Source: an uncultured Arthrobacter sp. | Lineage (GTDB): Bacteria; Actinomycetota; Actinomycetes; Actinomycetales; Micrococcaceae | NCBI RefSeq assembly: GCF_947493765.1 | Contig: NZ_CANLSZ010000005.1 | Span: forward strand, 62,001 to 126,000 | DNA length: 64,000 bases | Direction of reading: 5' to 3' | Part shown: positions 58,408 through 64,000 of the stretch, piece after piece | Numbering within the stretch: position 1 is the first letter of the stretch | Layout of the letters: every line of letters begins with the position of its first letter | Notes under the pieces: generated by a model | The model's database searches: none | The model's input: only the letters and a program-made list of their open reading frames with translations | What the model was told of the DNA's origin: nothing | Translations under genes and position numbers: made by a program

Positions 58408-59661
58408 TCAGAGGTAGGGCCGCAGCGGTATCAGGACCGTCTCCGCGATGCGCGCCGCGGGGTGGCGCCTGCTCCACTCCTCGGCGTCGACGATGCGGCA
58501 GTTGGCGCTGTCGACGGTGAAGATCCGCTCCATGTCGGCGGCGAAGCCCTCGTCCTGGATCTCGAGGTCTATCTCGTAGTTGAACTCGAGGCTGAGCCGG
58601 TCGATGTTGGCCGTGCCGACGATGGACCACTGGCCGTCGATGCTGGCCGTCTTGGCGTGGATCATGGCGTTCCGGTACAGCAGGATGGTGATGTTCTCCC
58701 GCAGGAGCGTGGTGTAGAAGCCGCGGGACAACCAGTCCGTCAGGATGTGGTTCGAGACCTCCGGCACGATCACCCGCACGTCCACGCCGCGCCGGGACGC
58801 CTCGATGAGGGCCTTGAGCACCTGCTGGTCGGGGATGAAGTACGCCGTCGTGAGATGGATGTACTCCTGGGCGCGGCTGATGGCGTCCAGGTACACGCTG
58901 CGGATCGGGAAGACCCGATTGACCGGCATGTTGTTGATGGCACGGATCGGAGGGTTCCACGCCGTCGGATTCAGCGGTGAGAGACCGGGGTGCTTGGTGG
59001 CGAGACTGTTCCAGACCTGCGCGAAGGAATGCCCCAGCTCGAACGCCGTCGTCCCCTCCAGCCGGAGGTGGGTGTCGCGCCATTCGGTCGCGTAGAGGGA
59101 CCCGAGGTTGTACCCGCCCACGAAGCCCAGGCCCTGGTCCACCACGAGGAGCTTGCGGTGGGTCAGCCCTGTGGCACGGCGGGGGCTGAGCAGCAGGGTC
59201 GGATCGAAGGCGGGGAAGCGGAGGACCCGCACCTCGGGGTGGAAGCTGTAGAAGGACCGAGGGACCACCAGATTCCCGAACTGGTCGTAGATCACGTACA
59301 CCTCCACGCCGCGGGCCGCTGCCCTGTTCACGGCGTCGCGGATCTGCCGGCCCACCTCGTCGCCCTTCCAGATGAAGGTCTCCAGCAGGATGCGCGTCTG
59401 CGCTCCGTCGATCGCGGCAATCATGTCCCGGTAGAGATCGGCGCCGTAGGTGTAGGTGGTGATCCGCGTGTCACCCACCGTGCTGTGGAAGGTGCCCGGG
59501 CGGGGGAAACCCGTTCGGCGGGCCCGCCCCTTCTTCTTCACGGCATCCGTGACCAGCAGCACGGCGATGACCACGCCCTGCAGGGTGAGGAAGCCCGCGG
59601 CGAGCCAGGCCGCGGTCCGGCGGATCGGATGGAAACCGGCACTGCGCGTCAGCCACGTCAT
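58408..59661 (-). CDS. Phospholipase D-like / cardiolipin synthase-like protein
   Basis: The 417-residue protein has an N-terminal membrane anchor (AAWLAAGFLTLQGVVIAVLLVT) and two HKD motifs: THRKLLVVDQGLGFVGGYN near residues 170-188 and MIHAKTASIDGQWSIVGTANIDRLS near 325-349. Two HKD motifs with a membrane anchor are typical of cardiolipin or phosphatidylglycerol-modifying enzymes. On the minus strand TAGGCT (complement of 59668-59673) ends 6 nt before ATG 59661, so the transcript may be leaderless. Exact lipid substrate is unknown. Confidence 0.9.
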   Translation of the reverse strand: MTWLTRSAGFHPIRRTAAWLAAGFLTLQGVVIAVLLVTDAVKKKGRARRTGFPRPGTFHSTVGDTRITTYTYGADLYRDMIAAIDGAQTRILLETFIWKGDEVGRQIRDAVNRAAARGVEVYVIYDQFGNLVVPRSFYSFHPEVRVLRFPAFDPTLLLSPRRATGLTHRKLLVVDQGLGFVGGYNLGSLYATEWRDTHLRLEGTTAFELGHSFAQVWNSLATKHPGLSPLNPTAWNPPIRAINNMPVNRVFPIRSVYLDAISRAQEYIHLTTAYFIPDQQVLKALIEASRRGVDVRVIVPEVSNHILTDWLSRGFYTTLLRENITILLYRNAMIHAKTASIDGQWSIVGTANIDRLSLEFNYEIDLEIQDEGFAADMERIFTVDSANCRIVDAEEWSRRHPAARIAETVLIPLRPYL

Positions 59662-59732
59662 GCTCGGAGCCTACTCAATCCCGCACCGCCCGTCTGCAGC
59701 CGTCGGAGCACGGCGGTCGTACAGCGGGCCGG

Positions 59733-60488
59733 TCAGGCCTCGTGCTCCCGCGTGGCCTCGGTGAGGAAGCCGCGGAGCAGTGCGGCGGTTCCCTCGAGGT
59801 GTTCCAGCATCAGGGCCCGTGCAACGGTCGGGTCCCCGGCCAGGATCGCCTCGACGATGCTGGTGTGCTGGAGGTCCGAGTGCTCGATGTTCCGCTCCAG
59901 GAAGGGGATGCGGTCCAGCAGATCGCTCGTGGCGGCGCGTGCCTCGGCGACGGCTGCGGCCAGGCGGGGGGAGCCGCCCAGCTCGGCGATGGTGATGTGC
60001 AGGCGTGCATCCAGGGGACGGTACTGTCCGGGGCCGGCGCCGGACACCGAGCGGAGCCCGTCGAGCAGCCGGGTGCGGTCGGACGCCGTGAGCGTCGAGT
60101 CGGCAGCCAGGGCTGCCGCCGCCGGTTCCACGGCGGCCCGGAAGGCGAGGACGTCCTCCACGGCCGCCCGGTCCTGGCTCCCCAGGGCCGCACCCTGCGA
60201 GGGCAACTCCGGGGCGACGACTGCTCCGCCGTACCGTCCGCGCTGGATGCTCAGGTACCGGGCCTGCTGCAGTTCCGCCAGGGCGTCGCGCAGGGTGGCC
60301 CGGGAGACGCCGAGGACCTTGGCCAGTTCGCGTTCGGCCGGCAGGCGTTCACCGGCGGGGAAGAGGCCGATCTTGATACCGCGCAGCAGGTGCTCCACGG
60401 TCTCCTCGAAGGCGTTGCCCGTCCGGACCGAGCCGAGCAGCCGGTAACGCGGGTGGAGTCCCGGGGCTGCGTCGTCCGTGATGTTCAT
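59733..60488 (-). CDS. FadR-type GntR-family regulator
   Basis: The 251-residue product has a GntR winged helix with GLFPAGERLPAERELAKVLGVSRATLRDALAELQQARYL (in part: ERLPAERELAKVLGVSRATL, about residues 50-70). A C-terminal all-helical FCD domain follows, with metal-binding-like Asp/His positions (LDARLHITIAELGGSPRLAAAV, SDLQHTSIVEAILAGD). ATG 60488 is the family-like start; the frame is open far upstream. It diverges from the amine permease and ligase operon and is its probable regulator. Confidence 0.88.
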   Translation of the reverse strand: MNITDDAAPGLHPRYRLLGSVRTGNAFEETVEHLLRGIKIGLFPAGERLPAERELAKVLGVSRATLRDALAELQQARYLSIQRGRYGGAVVAPELPSQGAALGSQDRAAVEDVLAFRAAVEPAAAALAADSTLTASDRTRLLDGLRSVSGAGPGQYRPLDARLHITIAELGGSPRLAAAVAEARAATSDLLDRIPFLERNIEHSDLQHTSIVEAILAGDPTVARALMLEHLEGTAALLRGFLTEATREHEA

Positions 60489-60534
60489 GACGCCAGCATC
60501 CCACGAAGCCTGCTCCACGAGCTGTGGTCCGATC

Positions 60535-60605
60535 GGGAACCATGCGAAAGTTCCCTCCCCTCGAGGGGTTGACGCGGGTATGTGTTCTGACTCACAGTGA
60601 GTCAG
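60535..60605. promoter_or_regulatory. Candidate operators between the GntR regulator and permease genes
   Basis: GGGAAC (60535-60540) and GTTCCC (60550-60555) are inverted around 9 bp. CTGACTCAC and GTGAGTCAG (60587-60605) form a perfect 9-bp inverted repeat around one A, just downstream of a possible -35 box TTGACG (60569-60574). The second fits the size of GntR-family operators. Confidence 0.55.
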
Positions 60606-60686
60606 GTCAAAGGACTGAAATTGGTCCATTGATGATCCGACGGCAGAGATCCAGCAGAGCTTCCTCCTTCCCAGAACGGACGACTC

Positions 60687-62123
60687 ATGGCGCGAACATC
60701 CCGCATCGACTACGGAGCTGTGGACAAGGACTATCTGGAGCACCGTCGGCTCAAAAGAGGCGCAGCCGGCTGGATCCTGCTCGCAGGCCTCGGCGTCGCC
60801 TACGTCATCTCGGGGGACTTCTCCGGCTGGAACCTGGGTCTCGCCGTGGGCGGCTGGGGCGGACTCCTCATCGCCTTCCTGCTCATGGGCCTCATGTACA
60901 CGTGCATGGTGTTCGGGCTCGCGGAGATGTCCTCAACCCTCCCGACAGCGGGGGCCGGCTACGGTTTCGCGCGGCGCGCCCTCGGACCGCTGGGAGGCTT
61001 CGCCACCGGCATGGCCGTGCTCATCGAGTACGCGGTGGCGCCCGCGGCCATCGCCACCTTCATCGGAGGCTACATCGAGGCACTCGGGCTCTTCGGACTG
61101 ACCAACTCGTGGCCCGTCTACCTCGTGACGTACGTGGTGTTCATCGGCATCCACCTCTGGGGTGTCGGTGAGGCGCTGAAGGTCATGTTCGGCATCACCG
61201 CGATCGCCGTCGTGGCGCTGGTCATCACGGTGATCGGACTGGTCCCGCACTTCCGGACCGACAATCTCTTCGACATCGTCCCCGACGGATCGACCGGGTC
61301 CAGTGCGTTCCTGCCCTTCGGTATCCCGGGTGTCCTGGCCGCGCTGGTCTTCGGGATCTGGTTCTTCCTGGCCATCGAGGGCGTGCCGCTGGCTGCCGAG
61401 GAGTCCTCGGACCCCAAGCGGGACATGCCGCGCGGCATCATCGTCGCCATGGTGTTCCTCCTCGTCTCCGGGGCGGCGATGCTCGTGCTGGTCCCCGGTA
61501 CAGCGGGGGCCTCGGCCATGGGCGGGTCCGACTCGCCACTCCCGGAGGCACTCCGGGCGGTCGCCGGTGGCGACTCCGTCCTGGCCGACGTCGTGAACTA
61601 CGCCGGTCTCGCGGGCCTGGTGGCCAGTTTCTTCTCGATCGTGTTCGCCTACTCGCGACAGCTCTTCGCGCTGTCCCGCGCGGGCTATCTGCCCAGGGCG
61701 CTCTCCCTCACCACCTCGCGGCACACTCCGTGGCTCGCGCTCGTGGTCCCGGGAACGATCGGGTTCATCCTGGCGTCGGTGACCGGCAACGGCGGCCTGT
61801 TGATCAACATCGCGGTCTTCGGTGCCACGCTCTCGTACGTGCTGCTGAACCTGAGCCACATCATGCTCCGCGTCAAGGAGCCCGACCTGGAGCGCGGCTA
61901 CCGGACGCCGGGCGGTGTGGTCACCACAGGGATCGCGCTCGTCCTGGCCGTGGTCGCGCTGGTCGCGACCTTCGTCCTGGACGTGGTGGCCGCCAGCATC
62001 ACCGCCGGGGTGTTCCTCGTGGCCCTGGCGTACTTCTGGTTCTACAGCCGTCACCACCTGGTGGCGAGCGCACCCGAGGAGGAGTTCGCCCTGCTCCAGG
62101 ACTCCGAGAAGTCCCTGAAATAG
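60687..62123 (+). CDS. APC-family amine permease (ethanolamine permease-like)
   Basis: The 478-residue protein has about 12 hydrophobic segments. It has the AAGWILLAGLGVAYVISGDFSGWN start of ethanolamine-permease-like APC transporters, followed by GLAEMSSTLPTAGAGYGFARRALGP and the FFLAIEGVPLAAEESSDPKRDMPRG segment. It is followed after 36 bp by a glutamine-synthetase-like gene, so uptake of ethanolamine or another small amine is likely. Amino acid uptake is the alternative. It diverges from the GntR regulator and probably shares its control. Confidence 0.87.
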   Translation: MARTSRIDYGAVDKDYLEHRRLKRGAAGWILLAGLGVAYVISGDFSGWNLGLAVGGWGGLLIAFLLMGLMYTCMVFGLAEMSSTLPTAGAGYGFARRALGPLGGFATGMAVLIEYAVAPAAIATFIGGYIEALGLFGLTNSWPVYLVTYVVFIGIHLWGVGEALKVMFGITAIAVVALVITVIGLVPHFRTDNLFDIVPDGSTGSSAFLPFGIPGVLAALVFGIWFFLAIEGVPLAAEESSDPKRDMPRGIIVAMVFLLVSGAAMLVLVPGTAGASAMGGSDSPLPEALRAVAGGDSVLADVVNYAGLAGLVASFFSIVFAYSRQLFALSRAGYLPRALSLTTSRHTPWLALVVPGTIGFILASVTGNGGLLINIAVFGATLSYVLLNLSHIMLRVKEPDLERGYRTPGGVVTTGIALVLAVVALVATFVLDVVAASITAGVFLVALAYFWFYSRHHLVASAPEEEFALLQDSEKSLK

Positions 62124-62159
62124 AGCCTGCGTCCCAGTGCCCCACCCGAGGAGAGAACA

Positions 62160-63533
62160 ATGACGTCACATCCGCGCAACGAGAAGATGCTCACCGTGGA
62201 CCAGCTCCGGCAGTCCATCGACGACGGCGAGATCGACAGTGTGATCCTGGCCTTCACCGATATGCAGGGGCGCCTGCAGGGGAAGGTCATCCACGGCGGT
62301 TTCTTCCTCGAGTCCGCCCTGGAGCACGGCTCCGAGGCCTGCAACTACCTCCTGTCCGTCGACACGGAGATGAACACAGTCGCCGGGTACGCCATGTCCA
62401 GCTGGGACAAGGGCTACGGGGACATGGAGTTCGATCTGGATCTGGACACCATCCGGCGCGTGCCCTATCTGGAGAAGACGGCCATGATCCAGGCCGATCT
62501 CAACTACACCACCGGTGAGCGCGTCTCCGTCTCCCCGAGGAGCCTCCTGCGCTCCCAGCAGGAGAAGGCCGCGGCCCAGGGGTACCGGGCCGTCTCAGGG
62601 ACGGAACTGGAGTTCATGATCTACAACACCAGCTACGAGGAGGCGCAGCGCGGCAACTACCTGGAGCTGACACCGGCCAATCTCTACAACGTCGACTACT
62701 CGATCCTCGGGTCCATGCGGGTGGAACCGCTGCTGCGCGACATCCGCAACACCATGTTCGAGGCCGGCATGATCGTCGAGTCGGCCAAGGGCGAGTGCAA
62801 CTTCGGGCAGCACGAGATCGCCTTCCGGTACGACGACGTCATCACGACGGCGGACAACCACGTCTTCTACAAGCTCTCGGCCAAGCAGATGGCGGCGCAG
62901 CGCGGGCAGGCGGTGACCTTCATGGCCAAGCCGAACGCACGCGACGGCTCCTCCTGCCACATCCACATGTCCCTGCGCGGCACCGAGGGCGACCTGGTCT
63001 TCTGGGACGCCGACACGGGGGAGCGCACCGCGCTGTACAACCACTTCATCGCCGGGGTGCTGGCCACCATGCGGGACTTCACCCTCTTCTACGCGCCCAA
63101 CATCAACTCCTACAAGCGCTTCGCGAAGGGCTCCTTCGCCCCCACCGCCGTCGCCTGGGGACTGGACAACCGCAGCTGCTCGGTGCGCCTGGTGGGCAAG
63201 GGGCACTCCGCGCGGATGGAGAACAGGCTGCCCGGCGCGGACGCGAACCCCTATCTCGCGCTGGCCGCGATGCTCGCCGGGGGCCTCTACGGCATCGAGC
63301 ACGAACTGGAACTGCCACCCATGACGGAGGGGAACGCCTACGACTCCGACGCGCAGCACGTGCCCCACACCATGGCGGAGGCCAGGGAGCTCTTCGCCAC
63401 CTCCGCCATCGCCCGGGAGGTCTTCGGGGACGAGGTCGTGGAGCACTACACGCACTACGCGGACATCGAGCTGGAGCAGTTCAACGCGGCCATCACGGAC
63501 TGGGAAGTCCACCGCGGATTCGAGCGCCACTGA
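62160..63533 (+). CDS. Glutamine synthetase-like gamma-glutamylamide ligase
   Basis: The 457-residue enzyme of the GlnA/PuuA type has GTELEFMIYN near residues 145-154 (metal site), ESAKGECNFGQHEIAFR (beta-glutamate and ammonia-side region), FMAKPNARDGSSCHIHMSL, and RLVGKGHSARMENRLPGADANPY (nucleotide and glutamate binding). Free glutamine synthetase is excluded by the neighbours: an amine permease before and a gamma-glutamyl hydrolase after. It probably joins glutamate to ethanolamine, putrescine or another amine with ATP. GAGGAG precedes the ATG. Confidence 0.9.
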   Translation: MTSHPRNEKMLTVDQLRQSIDDGEIDSVILAFTDMQGRLQGKVIHGGFFLESALEHGSEACNYLLSVDTEMNTVAGYAMSSWDKGYGDMEFDLDLDTIRRVPYLEKTAMIQADLNYTTGERVSVSPRSLLRSQQEKAAAQGYRAVSGTELEFMIYNTSYEEAQRGNYLELTPANLYNVDYSILGSMRVEPLLRDIRNTMFEAGMIVESAKGECNFGQHEIAFRYDDVITTADNHVFYKLSAKQMAAQRGQAVTFMAKPNARDGSSCHIHMSLRGTEGDLVFWDADTGERTALYNHFIAGVLATMRDFTLFYAPNINSYKRFAKGSFAPTAVAWGLDNRSCSVRLVGKGHSARMENRLPGADANPYLALAAMLAGGLYGIEHELELPPMTEGNAYDSDAQHVPHTMAEARELFATSAIAREVFGDEVVEHYTHYADIELEQFNAAITDWEVHRGFERH

Positions 63534-63544
63534 TGGGGGATGCC

Positions 63545-64000
63545 ATGCAGTCCAGGCCCAGGATCGGTCTCACCACCTACTGGCAGGAGGCGTCGTGGGG
63601 TGTGTGGGAGGATCGCGCCGCCATCGTCCCGGGGAAGTACGTCACCGGGGTCGTGGCCGCGGGCGGTACCCCTCTCCTGCTGCCTCCGGTGGGTACCGAC
63701 GAATCGGTCCTCTCCGTCCTGGACGGCCTGATCGTGATCGGCGGGGTGGACGTGGACCCGGCCAACTACCGGGCCGATCCGCACCCCACCACCGCGGCGC
63801 AGCCCGAACGTGACGACCACGACATCCGGCTCACCCGGGCAGCGCTCGAGACCGGCGTGCCGCTCTTCGCGATCTGCCGTGGCGCGCAGATCCTGAATGT
63901 GGCCCTCGGGGGCACCCTGTTCCAGCATGTGCCCGATCTGCTCCCTGAATCGCGCTACCAGCCCTCCCCGGGGGTGTACGGCACCGTGGAGTTCACCACG
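63545..64000 (+). CDS. Gamma-glutamyl-gamma-aminobutyrate hydrolase (PuuD-like), 3' end cut by the window
   Basis: The class I glutamine-amidotransferase-like protein starts RPRIGLTTYWQEASWGVWED and has the glycine-rich DGLIVIGGVDVDPANY near residues 57-72. The nucleophile Cys is in FAICRGAQILNVALGGTLFQ near residue 109. It releases glutamate from gamma-glutamylated amines or their oxidised products, after the ligase encoded upstream. ATG 63545 has GGGGGA 4 nt upstream. An in-frame ATG at 63533 touches the ligase stop and would couple translation. 152 codons are in the window; the His/Glu of the triad lie beyond it. Confidence 0.9.
   Translation, partial: MQSRPRIGLTTYWQEASWGVWEDRAAIVPGKYVTGVVAAGGTPLLLPPVGTDESVLSVLDGLIVIGGVDVDPANYRADPHPTTAAQPERDDHDIRLTRAALETGVPLFAICRGAQILNVALGGTLFQHVPDLLPESRYQPSPGVYGTVEFTT

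Overview
The window is GC-rich, densely coding DNA from an actinobacterium, most likely an Arthrobacter-like member of the Micrococcaceae. The reasons are the gene repertoire (system II cytochrome c biogenesis, menaquinone synthesis, three-component Rieske oxygenase, Lrp-linked bkd operon), many GTG/TTG starts, and nine genes that look leaderless (a TANNNT -10 box ending 6-7 nt before the start codon). In addition, N-carbamoylsarcosine amidase (13701-14471) and dimethylglycine oxidase (38612-41119) closely resemble, from memory, the well-studied Arthrobacter enzymes. No rRNA, tRNA, insertion sequence, integrase or Cas gene was seen.

Layout. 1-3790: end of a thioredoxin-like gene, then ccdA-resB-ccsB (cytochrome c maturation). 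resB opens with a 13-unit hexanucleotide repeat. 3990-7805: an ABC exporter divergent from a NarL-type two-component system, with a 19-bp operator-like inverted repeat between them. 7988-15422: an MHS-type transporter, a fused hydantoinase A/B, N-carbamoylsarcosine amidase and an IclR regulator, together a creatinine/N-methylhydantoin catabolic locus. 15519-19298: small membrane proteins and menA-menE-menB. 19359-22974: a phosphatase, a tandem-repeat patch, a thioesterase and oligopeptidase B.

23096-35990 is the phenylacetate degradation locus. It has two arms: a thiolase, enoyl-CoA hydratase, 3-hydroxyacyl-CoA dehydrogenase and PaaZ arm, and a paaR / paaABCDE-paaG arm. Both arms carry the same TetR-type operator, predicted to bind PaaR. 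About 2.4 kb between the arms is striking. It holds a G-rich repeat block with a G-quadruplex motif and two arrays of about 11 imperfect hairpin repeats each, in the same orientation. One single gene lies between the arrays, and its product looks like an AbiEi-type winged helix fused to a Vsr/DUF559-like nuclease. This is the best candidate here for an undescribed system.

36079-45129: an amidase, a DUF1028 protein, and a glycine-betaine-to-sarcosine module (Rieske oxygenase, its reductase and ferredoxin, and dimethylglycine oxidase) with its own IclR regulator. 45210-50112: a DoxX-like protein, an Lrp regulator and the bkd (branched-chain 2-oxoacid dehydrogenase) operon, without an E3 gene. 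50161-59661: a PLP enzyme, an acyltransferase-3/SGNH protein, small proteins, a short UvrA paralogue, a YczE-like membrane protein and a phospholipase D-like protein. 59733-64000: a FadR-type regulator, an ethanolamine-type permease, a glutamine-synthetase-like ligase and a partial gamma-glutamyl hydrolase, which together look like a gamma-glutamylation route for amine use.

Taken together, the region is a catabolic cluster that feeds small nitrogen compounds (N-methylhydantoin, betaine, amines) and aromatic or branched-chain acids into central metabolism, next to housekeeping electron-transport genes. Sarcosine is the shared product of two of the modules, but no sarcosine oxidase gene lies in the window.
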